From Sphingosinithalassobacter tenebrarum (GTDB lineage Bacteria > Pseudomonadota > Alphaproteobacteria > Sphingomonadales > Sphingomonadaceae), in contig NZ_CP049109.1 in NCBI RefSeq assembly GCF_011057975.1, positions 1,271,001 to 1,335,000 on the forward strand: DNA of 64,000 bases, given 5' to 3'. Every line of letters starts with the position of its first letter. Positions within the stretch are counted from its first letter, which is position 1. Shown here piece after piece: positions 25,625 to 34,670 of this stretch. The notes beneath the pieces were generated by a model. That model did not search any database, was not told where the DNA came from, and saw only the letters and a list, made by a program, of their open reading frames with translations. A program made the translations under genes and the position numbers.

Positions 25625-27172
25625 TCAGCTTTTCCCGAACTCATATGGCTCGCCGCCCGCCGCAGGAACGAGGGTGCTGCTGACATAATCGGCCATAAAT
25701 TCGTCCTGTGAGATGCCACGTTGGGCCGCAACGAAAAGCTCCGCCATTAGGATACGGGTATGCGTTTCGAATTTACTATTCAGGTCCCATGCCTGATTCA
25801 GGGACTGGTCATCAAGCGCCTCCTTTGAGGGGCGCGGCAGATAGGCCGATGGCACCCTACCATCACGGTCCTTCACGAACGGATTGAAACCTGCGATTGC
25901 AGACCGCCACTTTCGTTGAATTTCTGCCGGATCACCAATCTGATCTGCGCCGCACATTCGCATGACAACTTCGTCGCTTATGCCAAATCCCACCGGCTTA
26001 GCCGCTGGATACAAAAGCGCGAGACCGTGATAATACTCGGAAATTGCGCAAATATGTGCGACGGATTTTCCGGTGTTCGGATCTACAGCATTTGGGTTAG
26101 CGCCCTCGGAAAGGGCTTTGAGCATTCGAACCTCATGCCATTCAAGTGCCGCTGCGATCAATTCCCTATCTAATTCTATTTGTTTTGCAACTCCAGATTC
26201 CATGCCATATTTTGAAAGTACACTTTCAATCTCCTCAATATCTATGTCATCGTTATGCTGACCATAGGATGAAGATGCCCGCATAACATTCAATAGAATA
26301 TTACTATTTTCTATAATAGTTATCAAGTCTTTTGTTATTTTATTACTAAGTATATTATTGCTCTGGTTAAAACCGGTAAGCTTTAATGAAAGCGGCAGCG
26401 CTTTGCCGGTGCGAGTTATTCTTTTCAGCGCCGCAGGTAACTGGCCTTTCTGATCCTGAGAGACGGGAGCGAACGCGATGCTGGCAAGGTCGCCGCCCTC
26501 GGGAACTACCAGGCCTATCCATGATCGAGCAGTAGACGCCCTTCCTGCGGTCACGCGGTTCCTGAATGCTTCGCGATCCTCATCCTTCCCACGGGAGAAG
26601 GAGATTTCGTGCAGTTCAGCAAATGGGCTCGTAGCTGCCCGATCTGGTAGCTTGAGATAGCGCAGGCACGCGCCACTATTGCGATCTCGAAAACGAACGA
26701 ACTGGGCATGGTTGAGCCCATTCAGGAAAGCGCCGATCTGGGGGAGAAGGTTGTGGCTGATGCGATCCATCTGCCCATATGCGGATGTACCGCCACCGAG
26801 GTCGTACTCAGTCAAATATCCCTCAGCGAGAAGGAAGTCGGAGATAGCGTCTAGTCGTGCGCGCTGAGGAATGCTCTCGCCTGATACAAACCGTCTGATA
26901 CTTTCCTCGGTAATGGTCTGACCAGAATCCCATTTGTCACTTGTTCGATCGAGGTCAACGTTCTTCCAAGATAGTTTTACGTGAGGAGCATCGAGCATTG
27001 CTATGACCAACTCCTTGACGGTCACCTGCTCGTTTTTCAGCCATTGACGCATCCGATATCGGAGCGTCTCAAGTGGGGCGGAACTGCGCAATTTTCGTCT
27101 ATCCCATGCGTTCAATGGCCTTGTACGCCTTGTGAGCGGACTGTCACCAGTATCTCGCAGAGAAACTCGCAT
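25625..27172 (-). CDS. large protein with ankyrin-like repeats and HTH-like N-terminus
   Basis: A protein of about 515 residues; the start is uncertain (ATG at 27172 or 27052; neither has a good Shine-Dalgarno). Near the N-terminus TITEESIRRFVSGESIPQRA resembles a short helix-turn-helix. The middle is novel. From about residue 370, EWHEVRMLKALSEGANPNAV followed by GKSVAHICAIS is an ankyrin repeat, and KDRDGRVPSAYLPR looks like a second. It is convergent with and directly abuts the CHAT protease gene. I infer possible functional linkage (target, sensor or regulator), but no known system is recognised. Confidence 0.6.
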   Translation of the reverse strand: MRVSLRDTGDSPLTRRTRPLNAWDRRKLRSSAPLETLRYRMRQWLKNEQVTVKELVIAMLDAPHVKLSWKNVDLDRTSDKWDSGQTITEESIRRFVSGESIPQRARLDAISDFLLAEGYLTEYDLGGGTSAYGQMDRISHNLLPQIGAFLNGLNHAQFVRFRDRNSGACLRYLKLPDRAATSPFAELHEISFSRGKDEDREAFRNRVTAGRASTARSWIGLVVPEGGDLASIAFAPVSQDQKGQLPAALKRITRTGKALPLSLKLTGFNQSNNILSNKITKDLITIIENSNILLNVMRASSSYGQHNDDIDIEEIESVLSKYGMESGVAKQIELDRELIAAALEWHEVRMLKALSEGANPNAVDPNTGKSVAHICAISEYYHGLALLYPAAKPVGFGISDEVVMRMCGADQIGDPAEIQRKWRSAIAGFNPFVKDRDGRVPSAYLPRPSKEALDDQSLNQAWDLNSKFETHTRILMAELFVAAQRGISQDEFMADYVSSTLVPAAGGEPYEFGKS

Positions 27173-27291
27173 GTCTGCACGAGGTTTGCGCGAGGATGCG
27201 CATCTTTCGCACCGCTCTAGGACGTTCTCACGGCTCAATCGCCGTGGGAGCAAGTCGCGCGGCTCTCTCTCCAACAATTTGGAGAAAGAGA

Positions 27292-27666
27292 ATGGATGAG
27301 TATCTGAGGTATGGATTCTATGTAGAAGCCATCATTCCCGTCGTCACCGACGAAGACATAAACGACTCGGATAATTTGCGGGATGTACGTAATTATGCAG
27401 CGAGTCTGGATGTCGGCTTTCGTAGCTGGCACGCATTTATCACTGAATTTTACCGGGATATTCCGGCGATTTTCGAAAAGGATGGGGAAGAGGTTTTCTT
27501 GAATATGGATGTGTTTGAAACCCCCTGTATCGATTACTGGTTCAGGGATTTCTGCACGCACGTTCCTGAAAACGTAACGCCCCGTTTGCGAAAGGAGGCC
27601 CGGCAACGAGTCTTGGTACTCGCTTCGCTTCTCAAAGCTCATAAGGTGCTGGAGCGGAGAAAATAG
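27292..27666 (+). CDS. small acidic hypothetical protein
   Basis: A 124-residue soluble protein beginning MDEYLRYGFYVEAIIPVVTD and ending LKAHKVLERRK. GGAG lies seven bases before the ATG. It is divergent from the ankyrin-like gene across about 120 bases and is followed by a terminator. Rich in aromatic and acidic residues (FRSWHAFITEFYRDIPAIFE). I recognise no domain. Confidence 0.6.
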   Translation: MDEYLRYGFYVEAIIPVVTDEDINDSDNLRDVRNYAASLDVGFRSWHAFITEFYRDIPAIFEKDGEEVFLNMDVFETPCIDYWFRDFCTHVPENVTPRLRKEARQRVLVLASLLKAHKVLERRK

Positions 27667-27673
27667 GTGTGAG

Positions 27674-27704
27674 CGGGGTCGGAGAAATCCGGCCCCGTTT
27701 TCTG
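27674..27704 (+). terminator. Rho-independent terminator
   Basis: CGGGGTCGGA-GAAA-TCCGGCCCCG followed by TTTTCTG forms a stem with a GAAA loop and T run, seven bases after the stop of the gene at 27292. Confidence 0.8.
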
Positions 27705-27961
27705 TTTGTGGGGGGAAGCCTATGCGGCTTCCCTGATTTCTCTGGCCAAGCGATCGCTGGCGGTCTGGTGGTGGGCGGGGTCAAGCTCGATACCGATCCA
27801 ATCGCGTGCGCCGCGATCAGTCGCCACGAGCGATGAACCGGAGCCGCAGAACGGGTCGAGGACGAGCCCGCCCTCGGGGCACAGGCTGGTGATCAACGTG
27901 ACGTGCTCCCCTGAAATGTGACCGATTTTGAGTAGAGTCCGACACGAAGGAGTCGGACGGA

Positions 27962-28228
27962 ATGAAGCGCAGCAGGTTCAGCGAAGAGCAGATCATCGCG
28001 ATCTTGAAGGAGCAGGAGGCGGGGATGGCGACGGCGGACGTGTGCCGCCGCCATGGGATCAGTTCAGCCACGTTCTATAAATGGAAGTCGAAGTTCGGCG
28101 GGCTGGAGGTTTCCGAGGCGCGCCGTCTGCGGGCGCTCGAGGACGAGAACGCCAGGCTCAAGAAGCTGTTGGCCGAGGCGATGCTCGACAACGTGGTGCT
28201 GAAGGATCTGGCGTCAAAAAAATGGTGA
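27962..28228 (+). CDS. IS3-family transposase OrfA
   Basis: An 88-residue DNA-binding subunit. The helix-turn-helix is [20 protein letters not shown]...[19 protein letters not shown], followed by a leucine zipper ([19 protein letters not shown]). It ends ASKKW within the A7 run where ribosomes can shift frame into orfB to make the OrfAB transposase. Confidence 0.92.
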   Translation: MKRSRFSEEQIIAILKEQEAGMATADVCRRHGISSATFYKWKSKFGGLEVSEARRLRALEDENARLKKLLAEAMLDNVVLKDLASKKW

Positions 28229-29112
28229 CGCCCGGCGCCAGGCGGGAAGCCGTCGCCCATGCCCGTGAGCATTACGGGCTGAGCGAGCGTCGGGCGTGCA
28301 AGCTGGTTGGCGTGAGCCGACGGGTGATCCGGTATCGATCGTTGCGGCCGGACGACGGCCCGCTGCGGCAGCGGTTGCGCGAACTGGCGGCGGAGCGTCG
28401 TCGGTTCGGCTATCGCCGCCTGGGCTATCTGCTGGCGCGGGAAGGCATGAAACCTAACCACAAGAAGCTGCTGCGGATATATCGCGAGGAAAACCTTCGC
28501 GTCCGTCGCCGTGGCGGCCGCAAGCGTGCCCTGGGCACCAGGGCGCCGATACTGCTGCCGGATGGGCCGAACCAGCGATGGAGCCTCGACTTCGTCTCGG
28601 ACAGCTTCGCCTGCAGCCGGCGCTTCCGCATCCTGTGTGTGGTCGACGACTACACGCGCGAGTGTCTGGCGTTGGTCGCCGACACGTCGCTGTCAGGCGT
28701 GCGCGTAGCACGCGAGCTGACCCGACTGATCGGACTGCGCGGCAAGCCGCATACGGTGGTCAGCGACAACGGGACGGAACTGACCTCGTCGGCCATCCTG
28801 CGCTGGTCGCAGGAGCGGCGGGTCGAATGGCACTACATCGCGCCTGGCAAGCCGATGCAGAACGGCTTCGTCGAGAGCTTCAACGGGCGCCTGCGCGACG
28901 AATGCCTCAATGAGACGCTGTTCACCTCGCTGGCCCACGCCCGGTTCGTGCTCGACGCCTGGCGGCATGACTACAATCACGTCAGGCCACACTCGAAACT
29001 GGGCGGCAAGACCCCCGCCGAGATCGCCGGCCAACGTGTCTGGGGGCATGCCCCCAGACACGTTGCCATCCCCTCAATCAACCATCATGAAGGAGCCGGA
29101 CTCTACCTCTGA
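28222..29112 (+). CDS. IS3-family transposase OrfB (DDE integrase)
   Basis: A 296-residue catalytic subunit. The DDE residues lie in [23 protein letters not shown] and [15 protein letters not shown]. The frame overlaps orfA in the minus-one phase; an ATG at 28222 lies in the A7 run, so both independent start and programmed frameshift fusion are possible. It is intact and the element has clean ends, so this copy is probably transposition-competent. Confidence 0.92.
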   Translation: MVTPGARREAVAHAREHYGLSERRACKLVGVSRRVIRYRSLRPDDGPLRQRLRELAAERRRFGYRRLGYLLAREGMKPNHKKLLRIYREENLRVRRRGGRKRALGTRAPILLPDGPNQRWSLDFVSDSFACSRRFRILCVVDDYTRECLALVADTSLSGVRVARELTRLIGLRGKPHTVVSDNGTELTSSAILRWSQERRVEWHYIAPGKPMQNGFVESFNGRLRDECLNETLFTSLAHARFVLDAWRHDYNHVRPHSKLGGKTPAEIAGQRVWGHAPRHVAIPSINHHEGAGLYL

Positions 29113-29649
29113 ATGGTAACACTCAGGGGAGCACGTCAAACGGCGTAAGCGCACTGACGGGCTTTTCGGTCGGGTGCAGGCGGTTGCCGGAATATTCGAA
29201 ATCGATCACGTCGGGAATGGGCCATACGGGTCTTGCCGGGCGGCCCTTGGCGAGTAAGAAGGCGTTTTCATGATAATGGCGCAGATAGCGTGTTGAAGAC
29301 GCAAATCGCTTGCGGAACACGATATGCCCGACGACGCGAAAGCCCGCCTCACGCCATGCGGCCGAGAAGTCGGCAATCGCATTCCAGCCGTAGAAGCTGA
29401 CGCAAAAGCTACCCGGCTTTAACAACCGATGCATCTGGGCATAGGCTGGCCGCGTCCAGTCAAGGCGATCGTCGTTCAAGATCGTCCGTCCGTCTCGTGA
29501 TCTGTAGCCGACCCCATAGGGCGGGTCTGTAAGAATGAAGTCCACCGAGTTGGGCGGAAGCCCGGCCATCACATCCACGCAATCGCCATGGATGATCCGG
29601 TTGCGCGGTGCGGCTTCCGACACCACGCTTGAGGGAGTGGCAGGGGCGC

Positions 29650-29865
29650 TCATGCGAGCGCTCCCTGATTTTCGGCTTCCTTTGACGAGATTTCCCGCAT
29701 GACGATGCGACCCGTCACCGGAATAGCTTCGAATTTGAGGGTGAAGCCCTTACCGTCGCGGTTCGCCCATGCGGCAGCAACGGGCGTCCAGATCGCGTCA
29801 TCGCCATTTCCATTCACGGCGTAAATGCGGTGCGTGGGGCGGTTGTTTTCGGTTTGTGTAGTCAT
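29650..29865 (-). CDS. DUF736-like small protein
   Basis: A 71-residue protein beginning MTTQTENNRPTHRIYAVNGN and continuing DDAIWTPVAAAWANRDGKGF, similar to the short DUF736-type proteins found beside methyltransferase and mobilisation genes in alphaproteobacterial plasmids and islands. AGGAGG precedes the ATG at 29865. The stop overlaps the methyltransferase start (ATGA). Confidence 0.65.
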   Translation of the reverse strand: MTTQTENNRPTHRIYAVNGNGDDAIWTPVAAAWANRDGKGFTLKFEAIPVTGRIVMREISSKEAENQGALA

Positions 29866-30297
29866 GATTTCCTCCTTTGTTGGGGCCGCGCCAATGCGGC
29901 TTTTCATGGGGAGGAATGAGAGCGGGGCCTTGAGCAGTCGGGGCACACCTCGCGTGGAACACGCGCCGATCAGGGGCGGAGCCTGCACAAGCGATAGCGC
30001 GGAAGCGAGCCAGGTTGCCCTTCGGGTGCGGGACCGGTTCACGATCCCATAGCTAGAAAAGCCCGAGGATGTCGCGGCCTCGGAAGGTGGAGAATTGCCA
30101 CTCGCTATCAACGAAATAACCGCTAGCGCTTTTGCACCGACAAATTGAATGAAGAGATACAATCCGGGCTTCTGGACGATTGCAATCTCAGCGCATGGCA
30201 CCAGTAGGAGCGCGGACATTGCGTTTCACCCAAAATGGATGAATAGCAATCGGCGCATCTCCATATGATGCGGGTAAAGAGCGCCAAAGGGGTCGAC
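29866..30297. other. non-coding spacer
   Basis: About 430 bases between divergent genes. No gene, tRNA or clear repeat is seen. It should hold the promoters of the DUF736/methyltransferase pair and of the MucR-like gene. Confidence 0.5.
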
Positions 30298-30717
30298 ATG
30301 GAAGATCAGAACGAGCTTCACGAAACGCTGGTATCGCTGACGGCGGACGTTGTGGCTGCGCATGTATCGAACAATAGCGTTGCGGTGTCCGACCTTCCGC
30401 TGCTTATCCAGAATGTCCACGGCGCGTTGGCTGGCTTGAGCGAACAACCTTCGGAACCGGAAGTGAAGCAGGAACCCGCCGTTTCTATTCGCGCCTCGGT
30501 GAAGCCCGATTACATCGTGTGCCTTGAGGACGGGAAGAAGCTCAAGATGCTCAAACGGCACCTGATGACCCACTATCAGATGACCCCCGAGCAATACCGC
30601 GCCAAGTGGAATCTCGCGGCGGATTACCCGATGGTCGCGCCGAACTATGCCGAGCAGCGGCGGACGCTGGCGAAGAAGATCGGCCTCGGGACCAAGCGCG
30701 GCAAGCGTAAGGGCTAA
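30298..30717 (+). CDS. MucR/Ros-family transcriptional regulator
   Basis: A 139-residue regulator starting [20 protein letters not shown] with AAAGGGG five bases before the ATG. The central prokaryotic zinc-finger region is [20 protein letters not shown] followed by [20 protein letters not shown], the MucR signature; only one of the two usual cysteines is present, as in some Ros/MucR relatives. The C-terminus is basic ([11 protein letters not shown]). Such regulators often silence conjugation or cargo genes in alphaproteobacterial elements. Confidence 0.88.
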   Translation: MEDQNELHETLVSLTADVVAAHVSNNSVAVSDLPLLIQNVHGALAGLSEQPSEPEVKQEPAVSIRASVKPDYIVCLEDGKKLKMLKRHLMTHYQMTPEQYRAKWNLAADYPMVAPNYAEQRRTLAKKIGLGTKRGKRKG

Positions 30718-30851
30718 CGGCTCGCCAATTTGGTGGACAGCGCGGCGATGGTTTCTCTCGTCGCGCGCAGCGAGGTTTCGGCGTTTTCCAGCTCGGCCAT
30801 GAGGTCGATCAGGAGGTCGAGAACGGCATCGTCTGTATCAGTGTGCGGTAT
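30714..30851 (-). pseudogene. 45-residue helical protein with apparent start-codon loss (ATG to ATA)
   Basis: The frame TDTDDAVLDLLIDLMAELEN continues ETSLRATRETIAALSTKLAS-Arg, a clean amphipathic coiled coil with coding-like composition. AAGGAG is well placed, but the codon seven bases downstream is ATA (30851-30849) instead of ATG; the only in-frame ATG is deep inside. It lies directly downstream of the tyrosine recombinase gene and its end overlaps the MucR gene end. I infer a recently inactivated, or weakly ATA-started, small gene. Confidence 0.4.
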
Positions 30852-30866
30852 GGCGGGCTCCTTTCA

Positions 30867-31451
30867 TCAATGAACCGCGACCACGCCGCGCCACATCATG
30901 TGCGCGAAGGCGCGTTCTTCTTGGCCGACGGCATCGACATAGATCGCGGTGGTCGTGCTGGCGCTGTGGCCCAGCCAGCGCTGGATAAGGTTCTGCGGCA
31001 CGCCGCACGCGGCGGCATGAATTCCGAAACCGTGACGCAAGCCCTTACAGGTCGCCATCGGCCCGTCTACGCCCGCACGGTCCATCACGGCCTTGATGTG
31101 CCGCCATGCGGTGACGCGATGCAGCGGCCAGAGACACGCATCTGAATGCCCCGCGTGAGGGAGCATCAGCCCGACATCATGCGGAACGGGGACCGAGCGA
31201 AACAGCGTCTTGCGCCGCTTGAGCGTCCGGAACATCACCCGCCCGAGGGTGGGTTCGAAATGATGCCGCTGCAACGCCAGCGCCTCGGATATCCGGCATC
31301 CGGTATAGGTCAGAAGATAGCACAAGGCGCGGATATCGTCGGCCTCATGGTCGGCGGCGCGCAAGAACCGCTCGCGCTCGTCGGCGCTCAGATATTTACG
31401 CCGCCCCTTGGGGTCGAAAACCTGCCAGTCACTGGCAATTCTCCTGTTCAT
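30867..31451 (-). CDS. short tyrosine recombinase lacking the core-binding domain
   Basis: A 194-residue catalytic domain only: Arg in YTGCRISEAL, His-x-x-Arg in CKGLRHGFGI, His in WLGHSASTTTAIYVDA with the Tyr nucleophile. The Lys region is FRTLKRRKTLFRSVPVP. The N-terminal arm-binding and core-binding domains are absent, as in small fimB/integrase-like proteins carried on sphingomonad plasmids and islands. The ATG at 31451 (MNRRIASDW) is used in place of a longer frame without Shine-Dalgarno. The role is unknown, perhaps dimer resolution. Confidence 0.8.
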   Translation of the reverse strand: MNRRIASDWQVFDPKGRRKYLSADERERFLRAADHEADDIRALCYLLTYTGCRISEALALQRHHFEPTLGRVMFRTLKRRKTLFRSVPVPHDVGLMLPHAGHSDACLWPLHRVTAWRHIKAVMDRAGVDGPMATCKGLRHGFGIHAAACGVPQNLIQRWLGHSASTTTAIYVDAVGQEERAFAHMMWRGVVAVH

Positions 31452-31667
31452 GGCCGCGCGCCTCCTTCCTGCAACAGACTCCACAAGTCTGTTGCGATGA
31501 ACCGTTGTCTTTTTCCTTGTTTTGTGCGCTGTACGTGACAGGTCGCGAAACCATCAGAATGGAGATGGCATTGCTAAGTCAATGAATCTCCTAGGTTTGT
31601 ATGCAACATTTTTGTGGATAATGTTGCGCGCTGGCATCTTCCGAACAGGTTTTCGGAAGGGGCAGGC

Positions 31668-31901
31668 ATGGCGAAGCATTCAATCGAAGTGAACAAGGAA
31701 ATCGCCGGAGTGGCCGCCGTGGCGGCGGCCATCGGTTGCGCTGTGGCCGATGCGGAGTTCGGCTTTTTCAGCAATCCGCTCGTCACGGGACTTGTAGCGG
31801 GCGTGGTCGGCTTCGGCATTGCCTACAGCGATGCCAAGGCGGCGGGCGGGGTCATCCTCATTTCCGCCTTCCTGTTCCTGATCTCCGTATTCGGGGGGTG
31901 A
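31668..31901 (+). CDS. small two-span membrane protein
   Basis: A 77-residue protein starting MAKHSIEVNKEIAGVAAVAA with two to three hydrophobic segments (about residues 12-26, 33-50 and 57-75). A GGGGC-type site precedes the ATG. Followed after five bases by the gene for a small exported protein, so they form a pair. No family is recognised. Confidence 0.6.
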   Translation: MAKHSIEVNKEIAGVAAVAAAIGCAVADAEFGFFSNPLVTGLVAGVVGFGIAYSDAKAAGGVILISAFLFLISVFGG

Positions 31902-31906
31902 TCGCC

Positions 31907-32317
31907 ATGCGAACGCCTCTGCACCTCGCCGCGCTGGCAGCTATGATGCTGGCCGTTCCGAACGGGGCGGCAGCGCAAGATTCGGAAGCGCTGCAATTTG
32001 TCGTCAAGGACGTGCGCGGTGCCGGAGCAAACTCGGTACGGTTTGCCGCCGCGCAAGGGACGCAGGAGCGCCCTAATCTCGTGCTACTTGGTGGAAATCC
32101 GGAGGTCTGGCCGACGATCAGACAGGCGGTAATTCAATCGGAGCGAAACGGCTATCCTGTTCGTGCAATCCTCGTAGGGCCGATGGACGCGGCACCGTCA
32201 TTGGAAATCTATGCGAAGGGTCATCATGTGACCAATCCGATCGACCCGTTCGAGATCACCCAAGCGGAACTGGTGACGCTCATTCGCGACATTCACCGAG
32301 AATATTACGAGCGATAG
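31907..32317 (+). CDS. small exported protein
   Basis: A 136-residue protein with a signal peptide (MRTPLHLAALAAMMLAVPNG, cleavage near AAAQ). The mature part (LVLLGGNPEVWPTIRQAVIQ; YPVRAILVGPMDAAPSLEIY) has an alternating alpha/beta look. It lies five bases after the upstream membrane gene; GGGGGG serves as Shine-Dalgarno. I recognise no domain. Confidence 0.6.
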   Translation: MRTPLHLAALAAMMLAVPNGAAAQDSEALQFVVKDVRGAGANSVRFAAAQGTQERPNLVLLGGNPEVWPTIRQAVIQSERNGYPVRAILVGPMDAAPSLEIYAKGHHVTNPIDPFEITQAELVTLIRDIHREYYER

Positions 32318-32321
32318 GCAA

Positions 32322-33287
32322 TCAGAGTGATGGGCCCCGAATCCAATCCAGATCGTTGCCGCCCTTATAGAATTCGTCTGCGCGGGTAGCAGTATCGCGG
32401 TTGAGCTGCTGACTTTCAACGCGCCGGGCTTCTTCTTCGGTCGCTGCAACAGCATCGGCTGCGATCTCGCGGGCGCTCTCATTGTCGGATTGATAGGCGG
32501 CTTCGCCAAGCTGCTGCGCGCCGATCAACGTGGTCGCCCGCGTCTCTGCGGCTATCCGCGCTTCGTCGGTATCGGCGTTTTCGATCTCGGCGCGGGCCGT
32601 GATCACATCCTGCCGTTCTCGCATGACCTCGCCGCGACGCTTCATTTTTTCGTTCCATTCGGCGGCCAGGGCATCGTCTTCGCCGCCTAACTGATGGCGG
32701 CGGCGGACGATTGCAGCGCTCAAGCCATCGCCCTGCGCTTCATCCGGCGATATTCCGGCTTTGCGCAGCAGCGCGGCGTGGACCCGGTTATTTGGATCAA
32801 CTTCGCCACGCGCCTGCAACCGCGCCAGTTCGTCCAGCGCTTCCATGCTCTCGCCGATCTCGTTGCGGCGGCGGGTGATTTCGGACAATCGCCCGTCGAT
32901 CGCGGCAAGCTCGGCATCCAGCTCCGCAAGCCTGCGGTCCAGAAGGTCGAGCAAGAGCAAATCAGCGCTACGCTGGTCGCGTTTGCGCTTTTCGGCGGTC
33001 GCGCGCAGCTTGCCGAGATTCGCCGGGATTATGAGGCTGGTGGTGTCGATCTGGCCCGCATCGAACTGCCGGACGGTTTCAACGATCAGCTTCTGCGTAT
33101 CGGGGCCGCTCAGCGGTCCGACGAAGGCCGGGACCGTATTTTGCTGTTCAGGCGGGCCATTGTCATAATCGTGGGCTGAAGCCAGACCGAAAGAAGCTGG
33201 CAGCAATGCGCCCGCGCCCGCTGCGGGGCGCATATGCGGCGGTACCGCCGCCTTCAATTCCTCGATGTCGCTCTGGCTTAAGGCCAT
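32322..33287 (-). CDS. long coiled-coil hypothetical protein
   Basis: A 321-residue soluble protein. After a Pro/Ala-rich start (PPHMRPAAGAGALLPASFGL), residues about 95-290 are nearly continuous charged helix (RRLAELDAELAAIDGRLSEI; MKRRGEVMRERQDVITARAE). It ends EFYKGGNDLDWIRGPSL. Its stop is five bases from the convergent exported-protein gene. Structural or scaffolding roles are possible; no motif assigns it. Confidence 0.6.
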   Translation of the reverse strand: MALSQSDIEELKAAVPPHMRPAAGAGALLPASFGLASAHDYDNGPPEQQNTVPAFVGPLSGPDTQKLIVETVRQFDAGQIDTTSLIIPANLGKLRATAEKRKRDQRSADLLLLDLLDRRLAELDAELAAIDGRLSEITRRRNEIGESMEALDELARLQARGEVDPNNRVHAALLRKAGISPDEAQGDGLSAAIVRRRHQLGGEDDALAAEWNEKMKRRGEVMRERQDVITARAEIENADTDEARIAAETRATTLIGAQQLGEAAYQSDNESAREIAADAVAATEEEARRVESQQLNRDTATRADEFYKGGNDLDWIRGPSL

Positions 33288-33425
33288 TCTCCCTCACTGG
33301 CCGTGGTTTCACCCCTTCATTATCGGCCAAAGAGCTAAAGATATGGTTAACGAATCGTAACGACTATAGCAAATATTGACAAATAACGCCATTTCATGCG
33401 ATGCTGGAAGCTGGAGGATTTGCCC

Positions 33426-33668
33426 ATGGCAACTATGAACGTGTCGCTTCCCGAGGCGATGAAAGACTGGGTGGACGGCCAGATGCAGGCCGGACGCTAT
33501 TCCAGCGCGAGCGATTATGTGCGCGATCTCATCCGCAAAGACCAGGAGCGTAACAGCAAGATTGCGGCGATGCAGAAGCTGATCGACGAGGGCTTCGCCA
33601 GCGGTGTGAGCGAACGCACGGTCGAAGCGATATTCGAGGACGCGATCAAGCGCCACGCAGGGGAATGA
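33426..33668 (+). CDS. parD: ParD-like antitoxin
   Basis: An 80-residue ribbon-helix-helix antitoxin: MATMNVSLPEAMKDWVDGQM followed by YSSASDYVRDLIRKDQER, the CC2985/ParD pattern. GGAGG lies upstream of the ATG at 33426. The stop overlaps the toxin start (ATGA). It represses its own promoter and neutralises ParE; the pair would stabilise the mobile element. Confidence 0.9.
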   Translation: MATMNVSLPEAMKDWVDGQMQAGRYSSASDYVRDLIRKDQERNSKIAAMQKLIDEGFASGVSERTVEAIFEDAIKRHAGE

Positions 33669-33964
33669 GCGGCTACAGACTGTCAAAAGCGGCAGCCGAC
33701 GATCTGGCGCGGATTGCGGAATATACGGTCGAAACCTTTGGACCTGCGCAAGCACTCGCGTATCGCGACAGTCTGATCTCGACCTTCGAGTTTCTCGCCG
33801 AAAACCCACGCGCAGCGCGGCTGCGCAATGAACTCACTCCGCCCGTTCGGATGCATCCCCATAAGCCGCATCTCATCATCTACAGCGTCGAGGACGATGC
33901 CATTCTGATCGTCCGTATCCGGCATGGCCGCGAGGACTGGATTAGCGAGGCCAGCGACGAATAG
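33665..33964 (+). CDS. parE: ParE-like toxin
   Basis: A 99-residue RelE/ParE-superfamily toxin: YRLSKAAADDLARIAEYTVE, LISTFEFLAENPRAARLRNE, HPHKPHLIIYSVEDDAILIV and a final RIRHGREDW, all in the usual order. ParE proteins inhibit DNA gyrase. It is coupled to the antitoxin gene. Confidence 0.9.
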   Translation: MSGYRLSKAAADDLARIAEYTVETFGPAQALAYRDSLISTFEFLAENPRAARLRNELTPPVRMHPHKPHLIIYSVEDDAILIVRIRHGREDWISEASDE

Positions 33965-34051
33965 CGGCAATCCCCCCAAGCCGCGAAGATGCGGCTCCTA
34001 TCCTGTTCGCGGTTAGCGGTGACGCGCCGCGTGAACGGATGGGAGAATGAT

Positions 34052-34354
34052 ATGTCGGGTTTTGGCAAACAGCAGAAAATGGGTTCCGGCGACAAGGCGA
34101 TTGGCGGCTTCGCGATCGTCATGGCACTGGTGCTGGCCTTCCTGTTGACCCCGATTTTCCACGGCGAAACGGTCGAGTGGGCCACGGGCTATATGAGCGA
34201 CCACTACGGCTACTGGCTGGCCTCGATCGGCTGGTATGTTTGGTTCGTGCTGAGCGCCTTCCTGACCTACTTCGGCGCGTTGCTGGCAATGATCGCGCTG
34301 CAATACGCGCTGGTGGTCCTGTGGCGGTTTTTCATGCTGCTGCTTGGGCGCTGA
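34052..34354 (+). CDS. two- to three-span membrane protein
   Basis: A 100-residue protein starting MSGFGKQQKMGSGDKAIGGF with hydrophobic helices at about residues 17-35 and 50-98 (IGWYVWFVLSAFLTYFGALL; IALQYALVVLWRFFMLLLGR). GGGAGAA precedes the ATG. It is typical of small membrane proteins in conjugative islands, but no family can be named. Confidence 0.6.
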   Translation: MSGFGKQQKMGSGDKAIGGFAIVMALVLAFLLTPIFHGETVEWATGYMSDHYGYWLASIGWYVWFVLSAFLTYFGALLAMIALQYALVVLWRFFMLLLGR

Positions 34355-34670
34355 TCGCCTCGGTATCGAGCGCAAAGGGCAGTTCCGGTTGGAGCCGCCC
34401 TTTCATATTGCAGCGGAAACTTCAGGCGATTCCGGTTGCGACGCAGTTTGAGTTATAGTTGAGCGCCAATTCGCTGAGGCGGTCATGGGGGATGTCGAAT
34501 ATGACTGACCCGGCTCCATACTTTTAAAGGGCATAAATTTCGGCTGCTACTATGCTTTGATTCACGCCCTTCGCCAGGAGTACGAAGATTCCCGAGTTTG
34601 CCGAATTTTACCCTTTTAAAACAATGTTAGCCGTGACAATAAAAAGATAAGCGATTGCAAGGGGGAGCAA
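34355..34670. other. non-coding spacer, AT-rich to the right
   Basis: No gene is supported. Composition shifts from high GC to AT-rich at about 34500, marking the left edge of the low-GC oxygenase/peptide segment. The promoter for the gene at 34671 is expected here. Confidence 0.5.

Larger units (their letters stand above)
27899..29138 (+). mobile_element. complete IS3-family insertion sequence (IS407-like group)
   Basis: 1240 bp bounded by TGACGTGCTCCCCTGA at the left and its complement TCAGGGGAGCACGTCA at the right, with weaker inverted similarity inside. A 4-bp target duplication AACG flanks it (27895-27898 and 29139-29142), the size typical of the IS407 group. It contains orfA and orfB with an A7 run at their junction. 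The element interrupts a DNA methyltransferase gene. Confidence 0.95.
27720..29653 (-). pseudogene. DNA methyltransferase (beta-class, N4/N6 type) split by an IS3 element
   Basis: The start (29653) overlaps the upstream gene as ATGA. The N-terminal part 29653-29139 holds the catalytic motif ILTDPPYGVGYRS and ends LHPTEKPVSALTP. The C-terminal part 27894-27720 continues LITSLCPEGGLVLDPFCGSG, the AdoMet-binding motif, and ends REIREAA. Removing 27895-29138 restores one uninterrupted frame of 229 codons plus stop, so the gene was intact until the insertion. Motif IV before motif I indicates a beta-type amino-methyltransferase. It would have protected or marked element DNA; the disrupted copy lacks the AdoMet-binding FCGSG motif and should be inactive. 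Confidence 0.9.
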
